A DNA stretch of 64,000 nucleotides from Dictyobacter formicarum (GCF_016587435.1 NZ_BNJJ01000010.1:1-64000); one strand, 5' to 3'; positions 28,739-37,508 are shown, counted from the first letter of the stretch. The notes: generated from the sequence alone by a model not told the origin. Numbers and translations are program-made.

Positions 28739-29341
28739 GACTGTAACTCCTTCGTTATGTATGCATTCGTATGGAAACACAGTGTGCCTGGCAGCGGTGA
28801 CTAAGGCTGGTATCCCACGAACATACATTGATCTAAAGATACATGTCTTTAAACATATATCAGCGCATGGCAGGGTATTTTTCAATAGATTTCGGGCGTA
28901 AATGAGTATAGTTGTAGGCCAAACGGAGAGCGTGTGAACTAGTTATTCCAAAGGAGATACCACAGAAATAGTGATGTTCAGCACCTTGATGCGGAAATCA
29001 CCATCAGTAAGGAAGGTTACCATCAGCTAAGGAAAGTTTAGGCAGCGTAGACTTTTGCTGTTGCCAGCGTGAAAAGTGATAGTAAACATCATCAATTATG
29101 CATAGCTTGACCGTCGAAATACCTGGTTCGCAGCACACATCGAGTGCCAGTATGAGATCATATATAATCTCATCTATAAGAATACTAAAATACCGAATGA
29201 ACTCCTTTACAAGAATTAAGTAGAAAAATGCAACTACTATAGTGATAGTGTAGTATCTCATCCTTTGGTTGTCAAGCAACAAAGTCGTCATCGAAACGTT
29301 TTGAAAGATACCATAATATATCGTTTCCCCCTATCGAACAC
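28739..29341. other. AT-rich intergenic region between divergent units
   Basis: About 600 bases upstream of the sugar ABC operon. It should hold the operon promoter, but no consensus pair stands out. A 95-codon minus-strand frame at 29004-29291 has no ribosome site and no family resemblance and was not accepted as a gene. Confidence 0.4.
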
Positions 29342-29401
29342 TTGACAACCTTGAGCTGAGCAGCTATATTTATCAATGAATAAACCGTTCATTCATTGAT
29401 A
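29342..29401 (+). promoter_or_regulatory. TetR promoter with a 31-base palindromic operator
   Basis: TTGACA (29342-29347), 17 bases, TATATT (29365-29370). The predicted start is near 29377. The operator is a perfect inverted repeat: TATCAATGAAT (29371-29381), 9 bases, ATTCATTGATA (29391-29401), covering the start site. This fits autorepression by the TetR gene that begins 14 bases later. Confidence 0.8.
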
Positions 29402-29415
29402 AGGAGCATACATCC

Positions 29416-30021
29416 ATGCCTCGGACAGAAGAAGCGAATCAGCGTATTCGCGAAGAGCAACGCGAGAAGATCCTGGAAGGGGCCCGCAAAGTTTTTGCAC
29501 GTAAGGGCAGAGTGGCTACTATGGCTGATGTTGCCACTGAGGCCGGGGTTAGTCAGGGGTTGGCCTATCGCTACTTTGCCAACAAGGAGGCACTCTTTCA
29601 AGCGTTAATCGAGCAGGTGATGCAATCCACCCATACACTCATGCAGCGTGTTGTGGAGATGCCGGGGACGCCAGGAGAGCGCCTTGATTTTCTGCTTTCC
29701 AGAATAGTGAAAGGTCGTCACAAGCATCTTGAGCTTGTTGAGTTCGTCCAACTCCTCTCCCAGATGCAAAGTTCAGAGGAGATACCGGATCATCTGCGTG
29801 AAATTGTCGTCAGGCAAGGGCAGCCGCTGCGAGATATGGTGAGACAGTTGATCATCGAGGGCCAGGCCACCGGCGAGGTCGCAGGAGACGATCCAGATCA
29901 ACTGATGACTCACATCTTCGCGTGTCTTGATGGGATATTTCGGTTGGCTTTGCGTGATCCTGAACGGTTTCACAAGCATGTGCCTGATGCCAGGATTATT
30001 CTGCGCCTGCTCAAACCATAG
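29416..30021 (+). CDS. TetR-family regulator
   Basis: 201 residues with a clear HTH: REKILEGARKVFARKGR / ATMADVATEAGVSQGLAYRY / FANKEALFQALIEQV. The C-terminal domain (FVQLLSQMQSSEEIPDHLREIV) matches the common TetR_C type found beside transport or membrane genes. AAGGAG precedes the ATG. It is followed after 67 bases by a VC0807-like membrane gene, probably co-transcribed or co-regulated. It is autoregulated through the palindrome at 29371-29401. Confidence 0.9.
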   Translation: MPRTEEANQRIREEQREKILEGARKVFARKGRVATMADVATEAGVSQGLAYRYFANKEALFQALIEQVMQSTHTLMQRVVEMPGTPGERLDFLLSRIVKGRHKHLELVEFVQLLSQMQSSEEIPDHLREIVVRQGQPLRDMVRQLIIEGQATGEVAGDDPDQLMTHIFACLDGIFRLALRDPERFHKHVPDARIILRLLKP

Positions 30022-30088
30022 TGCCTTTTTTCCCTTCTGTTACTGGCCGTAAATAGATATCATCACGACAAAACGAAAGGACATAAGT

Positions 30089-30754
30089 ATGTCAAGTCGT
30101 CCGGAGATCAATATGAATCAGATTCGAGCTGCTGTGGTTCCAGATCTGATCATCTCCATTGTCGGTCCTGTGCTCATCTATCAATTGGCAGCTCCACACA
30201 TGCCCACAACCTATGCACTTCTTTTGGCTTCTGGGCTGCCGATCATTCGTATCGGATATTCCCTTGTGCGCCGCCATCGCCTCAACCTGATTGGAATCTT
30301 CTCGCTGATCGCGATTACACTCAAAATTTTGATTGCGTTGGTGCTCAAGGACGCCCGATTGGTCCTGGTTAGCGACTCTCTGATCACAGCTGTTTATGGT
30401 GTACTCATGCTGGCCTCGCTGCTCACAGGATCACCGTTGATCATGAGACTCATTGGGAGCGTCCTTGCCAATGCCGCACCTGCCCAGAGCCAGCAACTCA
30501 TGCAGCGCTGGCAAGAATCTGGTACACGATCGTTTTTCACCGTCATCACGGCGGTCGTGGGCATCGGCCTGCTCCTCGAATGTGCCGTACGTGTGCTTCT
30601 GGCCTTGACCGTATCCATTGAGCAATTCCTGGTGATCAGCCCTCTTGTGCGCTACGGTTTTCTGGGGGCTTGTTGCTCTGGGCCATCCTCTCTGCACGGA
30701 TACGCAAACACAGACAGCAAAAACAACGTGAGCGCAACCAAAAAGAAGTGTTAA
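30089..30754 (+). CDS. VC0807-like membrane protein, probable C-terminal frameshift
   Basis: As read, 221 residues with about six hydrophobic helices (DLIISIVGPVLIYQLA; NLIGIFSLIAITLKILIALV; FFTVITAVVGIGLLLECAV). The pattern SGLPIIRIGYSLVRRHRLN is that of VC0807-family proteins. After VRYGFLGA the frame turns into a Cys/Ser/Lys tail. One extra G in the run at 30667-30671 would restore a last helix (GLLLWAILSARIRKHRQQK) and end at 30777. So the gene is either slightly mutated or misread at a homopolymer. AAAGGA precedes the ATG. Confidence 0.7.
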   Translation: MSSRPEINMNQIRAAVVPDLIISIVGPVLIYQLAAPHMPTTYALLLASGLPIIRIGYSLVRRHRLNLIGIFSLIAITLKILIALVLKDARLVLVSDSLITAVYGVLMLASLLTGSPLIMRLIGSVLANAAPAQSQQLMQRWQESGTRSFFTVITAVVGIGLLLECAVRVLLALTVSIEQFLVISPLVRYGFLGACCSGPSSLHGYANTDSKNNVSATKKKC

Positions 30755-30928
30755 CTACCCTTTCAGATGGACCTTGACTGTGACCTCTCCATCTTCTTCC
30801 GGGAACACCTCTAGGGAATGTGTCACATTCTCGCCCACTGTTTTGTCTTCTTTTCAGAAATGTTGAGGGAGGTGGGAGGGGCGAAGAAGGACAAACATCC
30901 ATTGTATTCATTATGAGGAGATTGATCC

Positions 30929-31489
30929 ATGCTTGAGAAACAATCAGCACGTAAGCCTATACCTCTTACCATGGCTACGAATCCGGCCGAATATCAACCT
31001 GGCCAGCAGGAAGCCCCGGTCGTACTGACAACTGTCAAGGATATGCTTCAATGGACGCAGAACTGGGCCCGCTCTCGTTCCGTCTGGCCCTTCATGTATG
31101 CCCTGGCCTGTTGCGGCATCGAGATGATGGCTAGCGCCTCATCGCCGCAGCACGACCTGGCTCGCTTTGGTTCCGAAGTCTTCCGGGCCAGCCCACGCCA
31201 GGCAGATCTGATGATTGTAGCCGGGACCCTCTCGGTCAAGATGGCTCCCCGCTTGCGACTACTCTGGGAGCAGATGCCCGACCCCAAATGGGTTCTGAGC
31301 ATGGGGCAGTGCGCCAACTCGGGAGGAGAGTTTTATGACAGTTATTATACAGTCCAGGGCGTCGACACCGTTGTTCCGGTCGACATCTATGTGCCCGGTT
31401 GCCCTCCCCGCCCTGAGGCCCTCATTGAAGGTATCCTCAAATTGCGCGAGAAAATAGAAAAGCAAGGATTGAACATTCGGAACTCGTAG
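30929..31489 (+). CDS. nuoB: NADH-quinone oxidoreductase subunit B (NuoB)
   Basis: 186 residues. The four N2 cluster ligands are present: Cys61-Cys62 ([10 protein letters not shown]), Cys128 ([10 protein letters not shown]) and Cys158 ([12 protein letters not shown]). This subunit carries the last Fe-S cluster of complex I next to the quinone site. GAGGAG lies 8 bases upstream. Unusually, none of nuoA, C, D or others adjoins it; the neighbours are a membrane gene and repeats. It may be a spare copy, part of a scattered complex I, or belong to a related hydrogenase-type complex. Confidence 0.92.
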   Translation: MLEKQSARKPIPLTMATNPAEYQPGQQEAPVVLTTVKDMLQWTQNWARSRSVWPFMYALACCGIEMMASASSPQHDLARFGSEVFRASPRQADLMIVAGTLSVKMAPRLRLLWEQMPDPKWVLSMGQCANSGGEFYDSYYTVQGVDTVVPVDIYVPGCPPRPEALIEGILKLREKIEKQGLNIRNS

Positions 31490-31494
31490 CCTGC

Positions 31495-31735
31495 GCCTCC
31501 CCGCGGGCGCTTGCCCCACCGTTTGTGGGGCCCTGGGTCCCAATGACGAGGTGCCTCGTAGCAGAACACCTCGCTCCACGCGGTGCCCAAAAGCGGACCT
31601 TCCCTCCGCAGGATTACGCCTTTTCTGGGGGACATGCACGTCGAGCGAGGACGTGTTGGCAAGCGTCACGTGTGAAAGGAACGTGCATGTGCGGGTACCA
31701 AGCGCCCGCAAGGGGCGCACCTACGACATATGCGA
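31495..31735. repeat. Repeat-element mosaic related to MITE family A
   Basis: It contains GCCCCACCGTTTGTGGGGCCC and ACGCGGTGCCCAAAAGCG, shared with copies A1 and A2, and a terminal hairpin GCGCCC-GCAAG-GGGCGC (31702-31718) followed by ACCTACG. The left terminus is not recognisable. It directly follows nuoB. Confidence 0.6.
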
Positions 31736-31798
31736 TATTTATATGTATATTGTATCAAATTGTGTGTGTTTGTTGTTCCAATTGATGTTGGATAAAAG

Positions 31799-32038
31799 CC
31801 AGCCACGCGCGACGAATTCGTGGCCGCTTTAGCGCAAAGCGTCGGGAAGCGCCGCCTGTTCCGTATCCCCAACGGCGTCATTAAAATGCTATCGGGAGTT
31901 GCCGTTGATCTAATAATGCGCAGCCAGCGCGTCTCCAATCGCCGTTTCCGTGAAGTGACCAGCTGGAGACCTACCGTGCCCAATGTCCAAAAAGGCTGGA
32001 CCCTTATTGCCCAGGGCAGCAACAACATAGGAAGATAG
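31799..32038 (+). pseudogene. NAD-dependent epimerase/dehydratase, C-terminal fragment
   Basis: About 79 codons. The frame opens after a stop at 31793 and reads ATRDEFVAALAQSVGKRR, then LIMRSQRVSNRRFREVTSW and a final GW. This is the standard end of extended SDR epimerases (DEF.AALA..VGK..; SQRVSN.RF.E.TGW.P). The Rossmann domain and catalytic YxxxK are absent. It is a remnant between two repeat blocks. Confidence 0.7.
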
Positions 32039-32099
32039 AAAAAGAAGGGCTCACCATTCGAGGTGAGTAGCCGCGCAAACAAAAAAAGCCAGACGTGAA

Positions 32100-32246
32100 T
32101 TCATATAGGCAAGAAGAAATGCATCCGTAGGTGAGACCCTCGCGGTCGCTTTGCCGCCACGCTGCGGCGGGCCGTTGAAGGCCCGCACCTACGGGGGTCC
32201 TCTTTTTTTGTTGCGTTTGGCTCTTCGATGTTCTCATAAATGTATT
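32100..32246. repeat. Repeat element with diverged hairpins
   Basis: It begins ATATAGGCAAGAAGAAATG (compare copy A1) and holds a hairpin near 32133-32149 with a CTCGC loop and a second with CGGGCC/GGCCCG stems (32169-32186). It ends with GCGTTTGGCTCTTCGATG and CTCATAAATG, as at 20671-20750. Non-coding. Confidence 0.6.
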
Positions 32247-32770
32247 GGGTGCAAAGCCCGAATCTATCCCAAAAGCGTTTCCTCCGCAGGTTATCGTAAT
32301 TTTTGGGGGTGGGCATGCATATGCGCATGGGCGTTTCAATGAATGATTGATGCGTTCATTGCGAGATATGGTAATCTGGGTGATTTATAATGGCATTATG
32401 TTTAAAGGTGTCGGAAAAATATTGAAAGTAGAGGATGTTCATAGGGCAAAATTGGCACTTGACTTATTATGATACTTTAGCTTACTATTAATTGTAAAAT
32501 GAAATAATTATTGTTTCATTGCGCATTTCTCAATGAATATTGCTATTAAATTCATTGAATGCGGTGAACGCTATGTATTTCTGGCGCATATCTCTAGCTA
32601 TGGTTGTTCTCGCATGGTTGTAAATGGGCGGCTATGGTTTGAGAGTTTTCCATGTATTACGCTCTACATGATTTCCTGGTTGAAATCGACTTTACCATGT
32701 GCAGCGTTTGCACGATCCTATGGAGCCTGTCTTGGTATTTGTGAAGGCTCAGTGAAAGGAGTTCAAGAGC
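32247..32770. other. AT-rich leader region of the GH5 gene
   Basis: About 520 bases, strongly AT-rich between 32340 and 32560. It presumably holds the promoter of the GH5 enzyme. No consensus promoter, riboswitch or gene could be supported. Confidence 0.4.
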
Positions 32771-35170
32771 ATGAAGCAACGGCGCCATATTGGTAGTATG
32801 TTCTGTGTGCTTGTCTGTGGATTGGCATTGCTTGGGGCAAGCCTGTTTGGGCAGACAAGATCAGCGCATGCAGATCCCACTCTATTTTATGGTTTTGAGG
32901 ATGGCAGCGACGGTTTCACCGCGCCCAGTTGGCTTGGTGCTAATGCCGGGCAGCCGACGCAAAGTTCCGCCCAGCATTCTGAAGGGGCGAATAGCCTGGC
33001 TTTACCCGTGAATTTTATTGGTGGAAGCTGGGACCAGGCGGGCGTGGATAAGGTCATTGATAATTATAACCCGGTTGACCTTACGGGCTACTCGGCAATC
33101 ACCTATGATGTCTATACGCCGGTTCCCAATGTAGTGACCGACCTGGTGTTCAATGACCCCTGGTTGCCACCGGCTAATCCCAAACCGCTCAAGGTAGGCT
33201 GGAACACGGTCACCTTCGACATCGGTCCGACCAGCCAGGACTTCCCAAACGCAGGCAATTATTTCACGACCGCCAGAGAATTTCTGTTGCGTGCCATTGG
33301 TCAAGGGGCCACCTATAGTGGACCCGTCTATTTTGATAATGTGCGCTTTATTTCTACCACGCAGCCCGTTATTCATATGGTCGCACCCAAGGCGGATGAT
33401 GTTCTTTCAATCCCTCAGGGGCAGACCTACGCGATCCAGGCCCATGTCACACCCTCTGCCGGACGGCAGATCAGCAGTGTAACCTTTAAAACGGCCACGC
33501 AGTCTGGTACCCTGACTTTCGATAGCGCCAACAACGTCTACACTGGCGCATGGGATTTGTGGAAAGAGGGTGATGGGCTGAAGACGTTGACGGTCAGCGC
33601 CACCGACTCAACTGGAGCGACCACGACCAGCCAGACGAGTGTACTGATACAGAATAGCCAGATGCAAGTGCATATCTCTACCCCTACTTTCGATCAGCAA
33701 CTGAAGGGGAAAGTTACCGTTAGCGCGCAGGTGAAGGCGGACTCACGCTTTGCCTTGAAGTCTGTAACCTTGCAGGCGGCAGGACAAACGGTAAGCATGG
33801 CGGCGAATGCATCAGGCGCGTATAGTGCCGAACTCAATACGTATGGCTTGCAAGAAGGCGTACAGACGCTCAAAGTAGTCGCTCGCGATGCACAGTTTAC
33901 GGTCAGTGACCTGGTGGACGTGCTGGTGGAGAATCATGCCCGCCCGGCGAACATCGTACATGCCAATACGACTCAGTTCGTGGATGGTCACACCCCATTC
34001 CGCTACGTCGGCTGGAACGAATACGACCTTTTCACTCGCCTCGATCAGACGGTCGCCCACAACGAGCAGACCATTGAAGGCAACATCATACTCAAAGGCA
34101 CAGTTATTCCCTGGCGGCAGCAGATTGATCGCCAGATGATGGAGGCTGAGCGCAACGGTCTAACGGTCCTGCGCACCTGGGCCTTTGATAATAGTGCGGA
34201 TTCATATGCCTTCCAGACCGGCCCCGGCCAGTATAACGAGTCCACCTTCCAGAAGCTTGACTACATCATGGCCAGCGCGCAGCGCCACCATATGCGTGTT
34301 ATCGTGACCATGGAGAACTATTGGGGAGATTACGGCGGCATTCAGCAGGACGCTAAATGGCTGGGCCTGGCGAACAAGTTACAGTTCTTCACTGATCCGC
34401 AGGCGAAAGCGCTCTACGAAAAGTATGTTGCGCACCTGGTTAACCGGGTGAACACCGTTACCGGCGTCGCCTACAAAAATGATCCCAGTGTGTTTGCCTG
34501 GGAATTGATGAACGAGCCACGGATGGATTGTCGTGATGATCCGACCCCCACGCATCAATATTGTGATGCCAGCGGCAACACTTTGCGCACCTGGGTCGAT
34601 ACGATGAGCAAATACATCAAAGGTCTGGACCCGCAACACATGGTAACAGCCGGCTTCGAGGGACACAGCTTTGTCCCAACTGGCCCCAACGGCCAGGGAA
34701 TTCAGTGGGGTGGTACCGAGGAAGGGAACGGGAATTCGCCGATTATGGCGCAAGATGTGGCTGGCATCGATTTCTTTGACTTCCATCCATATCCCAACGC
34801 CTCGTGGGCTCACCTGACGCTTGACCAGACACGGCAACTCATCACCGGCATCACCAAAGCAGGTTTGCAGGCCGGCAAGCCAGTCGTAATGGAAGAATAC
34901 GGCATCGACCGCACCCAGCCCGTCTACGACCAGTCCGGCAAGCTGATCCAGCCAAAAGATGCAGCCTATACGGCTGCGCGCGTCGCATGGTACAAGGATA
35001 TGCTGGATACGCTCTACGGGGCCGGAGGCGCTGGCAGCAACATCTGGGGGCTCGCTGATTGGTCCGACAACTACTATAACGTCGACCCTTATCTGCCGCT
35101 GGCCGATGCGCAGCGGGATGCTCCCCTGATGGCTGTACTGGCCCACGAAGCCAGCCAACTGGCAGAGTAG
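32771..35170 (+). CDS. Secreted GH5 endo-beta-mannanase/cellulase-like enzyme
   Basis: 799 residues. A signal peptide is cleaved near SAHA (residue 34). An N-terminal carbohydrate-binding-like beta domain spans about 35-195 (FYGFEDGSDGFTAPSW...YFDNVRF). Two Ig-like modules follow at about 200-295 and 298-388. The catalytic barrel is C-terminal (about 392-799). The acid/base is Glu582 in AWELMNEPR and the nucleophile is probably Glu710 in VMEEYG. The RTWAFDN and NYWGDYGG segments resemble subfamily-7 mannanases. It should cleave beta-mannan, or beta-glucan, outside the cell. A ribosome site (GTGAAAGGAG) precedes the ATG. Single gene, with two hairpins downstream. Confidence 0.9.
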   Translation: MKQRRHIGSMFCVLVCGLALLGASLFGQTRSAHADPTLFYGFEDGSDGFTAPSWLGANAGQPTQSSAQHSEGANSLALPVNFIGGSWDQAGVDKVIDNYNPVDLTGYSAITYDVYTPVPNVVTDLVFNDPWLPPANPKPLKVGWNTVTFDIGPTSQDFPNAGNYFTTAREFLLRAIGQGATYSGPVYFDNVRFISTTQPVIHMVAPKADDVLSIPQGQTYAIQAHVTPSAGRQISSVTFKTATQSGTLTFDSANNVYTGAWDLWKEGDGLKTLTVSATDSTGATTTSQTSVLIQNSQMQVHISTPTFDQQLKGKVTVSAQVKADSRFALKSVTLQAAGQTVSMAANASGAYSAELNTYGLQEGVQTLKVVARDAQFTVSDLVDVLVENHARPANIVHANTTQFVDGHTPFRYVGWNEYDLFTRLDQTVAHNEQTIEGNIILKGTVIPWRQQIDRQMMEAERNGLTVLRTWAFDNSADSYAFQTGPGQYNESTFQKLDYIMASAQRHHMRVIVTMENYWGDYGGIQQDAKWLGLANKLQFFTDPQAKALYEKYVAHLVNRVNTVTGVAYKNDPSVFAWELMNEPRMDCRDDPTPTHQYCDASGNTLRTWVDTMSKYIKGLDPQHMVTAGFEGHSFVPTGPNGQGIQWGGTEEGNGNSPIMAQDVAGIDFFDFHPYPNASWAHLTLDQTRQLITGITKAGLQAGKPVVMEEYGIDRTQPVYDQSGKLIQPKDAAYTAARVAWYKDMLDTLYGAGGAGSNIWGLADWSDNYYNVDPYLPLADAQRDAPLMAVLAHEASQLAE

Positions 35171-35225
35171 CCGGGTGGCTCGTCTGGTTTTCTACCAGAG
35201 TAGGAGAAGACGGCAAATAAATAAA

Positions 35226-35278
35226 GGGGAGAATAGCTCCTTTCCCTGGCAGCGGCCAGGAGAAAGGCTATTCTCCCC
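35226..35278. terminator. Long stem-loop after the GH5 gene
   Basis: Outer arms GGGGAGAATAGC (35226-35237) and complement (35267-35278), with an inner stem of CCTTTC/GAAAGG and CCTGGC/GCCAGG. There is no T-tract, so it may protect the mRNA end more than terminate. Confidence 0.55.
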
Positions 35279-35380
35279 GTGGAAGCGAAAATAGGCGCTT
35301 CTACCTTGAGAAGGAAATCAGTACCTGCAAGAAAAAATACTAATTATATAGGCATAGGAGCCGGCGCCTGCCCCTATGGT

Positions 35381-35420
35381 GTTCTTAAGGGGATTATGAT
35401 GGCCCCTTAAGAACATTTTT
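35381..35420 (+). terminator. Rho-independent terminator
   Basis: A 12-bp perfect stem GTTCTTAAGGGG / CCCCTTAAGAAC (35381-35392, 35403-35414) followed by ATTTTTTATA on the plus strand. It ends the GH5 transcript and insulates the convergent small-peptide gene. Confidence 0.8.
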
Positions 35421-35471
35421 TATACTCTATAACTAAAGAGTAAAATTTGCTAGATTTATAGAAGAGTAAGA

Positions 35472-35786
35472 TCAGTCACGGTCGGGGTGGATGCCAGCAA
35501 CCGGACCGCTACCGTAGTTCCAACCGCCGTTCCCGTAGTTCCAACCACCGGGGAGCCAACCGCCGTAGTTCCAACCACCAGGGATCCAACCACCGGGGAA
35601 CCAGCCACCACCATAGCCATAACCATAACCGTAGCCATAGCCATAACCAGGGAAACGGCCACGAAGCATACCTGCAGCACCGGTGACCTGTTCCAGATCG
35701 GCGTCGGTCAGTTCACGAGCGTCGGTTGAGGCAGAGAGTTCTTCGCTAGTTAGAGAGTATGTCGCAGTTTTAATCTTATCTTGCAT
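35472..35786 (-). CDS. RiPP-like precursor: leader plus GGWxx-repeat core
   Basis: 104 residues. Residues 1-39 look like a RiPP leader: acidic, helical, ending ELTDADLEQVTGAAG, the pattern of double-Gly/Gly-Ala processing sites of lanthipeptide- and bacteriocin-type leaders. The rest is low-complexity: a Gly-Tyr run (48-59), then a five-residue repeat with Trp at 62, 67, 72, 77, 82 and later 89 (GGWFP, GGWIP, GGWNY, GGWLP, GGWNY, GGWNY), and the end GPVAGIHPDRD. There are no Cys and few Ser/Thr in the core, so classical lanthionine chemistry is unlikely. AAAGGA lies 7 bases before the ATG. No modification or export gene is adjacent. A secreted structural Gly/Tyr peptide is the main alternative. 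Confidence 0.7.
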   Translation of the reverse strand: MQDKIKTATYSLTSEELSASTDARELTDADLEQVTGAAGMLRGRFPGYGYGYGYGYGYGGGWFPGGWIPGGWNYGGWLPGGWNYGNGGWNYGSGPVAGIHPDRD

Positions 35787-36289
35787 GGAACTGTCCTTTC
35801 GCTTTGCATAGTGCAAAGGTTATAAATCTACTGGTACCAGGCATTCCTTTTTTGAGGTCCTATCAACGAATGGCGCGCCTGATATTCGCATTAATAGCTT
35901 TTTGCAGTATATCTATCGTTTTTAGGCCCTCATTATGTTTCAAACATGTTCTCGTAACTGGCACCTATACACATTATAAAAACGCATCAAACAACCGACC
36001 GGTAATTAACGAAAGCGATAATGCCATGCATCAGATCAAAATGCTCCTGATTATGTTCCTGGTGCGTTTTTGGACAGAAAGCAAAAAAGCGCCCGCAAGG
36101 GGCGCATCTACATAAAAAATAGGATTTTGTGCCTGGTCTTATGGGGACGCTCTTAAGAGACATCGCAAGTTCCTTAAGAGCGCCTTTAATGCTTTAAGCA
36201 GGTAAGAGGAATATATAATTTGCCGTTTCAGAACAGGAGGAAAAGAATAGCCATAAGAAGAAAGTTCAGTTGTAGAAGGAAGGCATACA
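35787..36289. other. Intergenic region with repeat hairpins
   Basis: About 500 bases between the small-peptide gene and an AraC gene (divergent). It contains the hairpin GCGCCC-GCAAG-GGGCGC at 36089-36105 followed by ATCTAC, and an inverted repeat of CTTAAGAGCG near 36134-36185. A 103-codon plus-strand frame at 35804-36115 ends in the repeat and lacks a ribosome site; it was not accepted. Confidence 0.5.
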
Positions 36290-37090
36290 ATGCGAACAAT
36301 GACCCTTGGTTCCAGGGAAGATGAAAGGTGCCAGGTCACTCAGGATGCTCATATGCAGGCCGTTGAAAGCGCTGTTCAGGTTATGCATACCCACCTTCAT
36401 GAATTTCTGACCCTGGCAGACCTTGCCGACGTTGCCTGTCTCAGTCCTTTTCACTTTAATCGTGTTTTTCGCCGCCTGGTAGGTATTCCGCCGGGTGAAT
36501 ATCTTACTGCGCTCCGCCTCCAGGCGGCCCGGCATCTTCTTTTGACCACCTCGCTCAGCGTCACCGATATTTGTTTCGAAGTAGGCTATAGCAGTCCTGG
36601 CTCTTTTACTACCCGCTTCACCCAGCTGGTTGGTCTCTCCCCACGTCTCTTACGCCGCAGGGCGCAGGAGTTCACCTTGCCCATGCCAGATAACGGTGAG
36701 CGCCTACCCACGAAGCCCGAGCCTATCCCGCTAAAGAACACCTTTAGCGGACAGGTGAGCGCTCCCGCCACCTTTCGAGGCGTGATCAACATTGGACTGT
36801 TTACCAGGCCTATTCCCCAGGGTGCGCCCGTACGTTGTACCAGGCTGACAGCGCCCGGTCCCTACCGCCTGAGTGGTGTTCCTGATGGCATCTATTATCT
36901 GCTGGCCGCCGCTTTCCCCCTGACCACAGATCTACGATCATACCTGCTCCCAGGCGAGAATATCCTGGTTCACAAGCACGAGAGTCCGCTCGTCATCATC
37001 AATGGTCATATTTCCGGCGAGCGTAATGTTATGCTGCGCCCACCGCGCCTGACTGATCCTCCGCTGGTGATGGAATTGCCTCTTCGCTAG
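36290..37090 (+). CDS. AraC-family regulator with N-terminal HTH
   Basis: 266 residues. Unlike most AraC proteins the DNA-binding domain is N-terminal (about 22-125): MHTHLHEFLTLADLADVACL, SPFHFNRVFRRLVGIPPGEYL, then SLSVTDICFEVGYSSPGSF and QLVGLSPRLLRRR. The C-terminal 130 residues form a beta-rich domain (ATFRGVINIGLFTRPIPQG; GIYYLLAAAFPL) that may be the sensor. GGAAGG precedes the ATG. It is divergent from the RiPP-like gene across 500 bases and could regulate it, which is untested. Confidence 0.88.
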   Translation: MRTMTLGSREDERCQVTQDAHMQAVESAVQVMHTHLHEFLTLADLADVACLSPFHFNRVFRRLVGIPPGEYLTALRLQAARHLLLTTSLSVTDICFEVGYSSPGSFTTRFTQLVGLSPRLLRRRAQEFTLPMPDNGERLPTKPEPIPLKNTFSGQVSAPATFRGVINIGLFTRPIPQGAPVRCTRLTAPGPYRLSGVPDGIYYLLAAAFPLTTDLRSYLLPGENILVHKHESPLVIINGHISGERNVMLRPPRLTDPPLVMELPLR

Positions 37091-37335
37091 CGCAGACTAC
37101 TCAACCAGGTGAGTATTGCATCCGGGGAAGCGAGCAGGTGGATGAGCGTGCTCTGCAAGATGGCCGCTGAGGACGGTTGTGAGCGATACAGGTGCGGGAG
37201 AACATGCACCTGGGGACGTGCGGAGGGGGAGTACACTGATTTTAACTGTCAACGGCTTAGAAAGATGAAAGGCTCTTTTTCAGTCATTCATCCCATACGT
37301 ATCACCTTCAAAAGAAACGCTATCGGGCGGCGAGC

Positions 37336-37470
37336 GGAAATCGGAGGCGAGGTTTGAACCTACGGGGGATGTTATACGAGAGGAGGGAGAAATCGGCCGC
37401 AAGGGCCGAACATACGGGGGACGTTACGTGAGGGAAGGGAGAAATCGGAGGCAAGCTCCGAACCTATGTA
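37336..37470. repeat. Three tandem 52-base repeat units with covarying hairpins
   Basis: Units begin GAAATCGG at about 37337, 37389 and 37441 (52-base period). Hairpins: a decayed one (GGAG-GCGAG-GTTT), TCGGCC-GCAAG-GGCCGA (37393-37409) and TCGGAG-GCAAG-CTCCGA (37445-37461). Neighbouring units thus differ in both stem halves together. It precedes a kinase gene, and the third unit runs to within about 40 bases of its start. Confidence 0.75.
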
Positions 37471-37508
37471 TGTCGTGTTTATTGTTACTTTATGTTATAA
37501 TCGTGGTC

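Noticed and set aside
29004..29291. 95-codon minus-strand frame between the ABC operon and TetR
   Set aside because: No ribosome site, no family resemblance, AT-rich region.
32247..32770. Riboswitch or structured leader before the GH5 gene
   Set aside because: No recognisable riboswitch core or strong stem series; only AT-rich sequence.
34379..35158. 259-codon minus-strand frame in the GH5 gene
   Set aside because: Lies opposite the catalytic barrel with intact Glu motifs; no ribosome site.
35804..36115. 103-codon plus-strand frame before the AraC gene
   Set aside because: Runs into a dispersed hairpin, lacks a ribosome site and has no domain pattern.
37336..37470. CRISPR array
   Set aside because: Only three units of 52 bases with no repeat/spacer alternation; the variable parts are the hairpin stems. 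No cas genes in the window.
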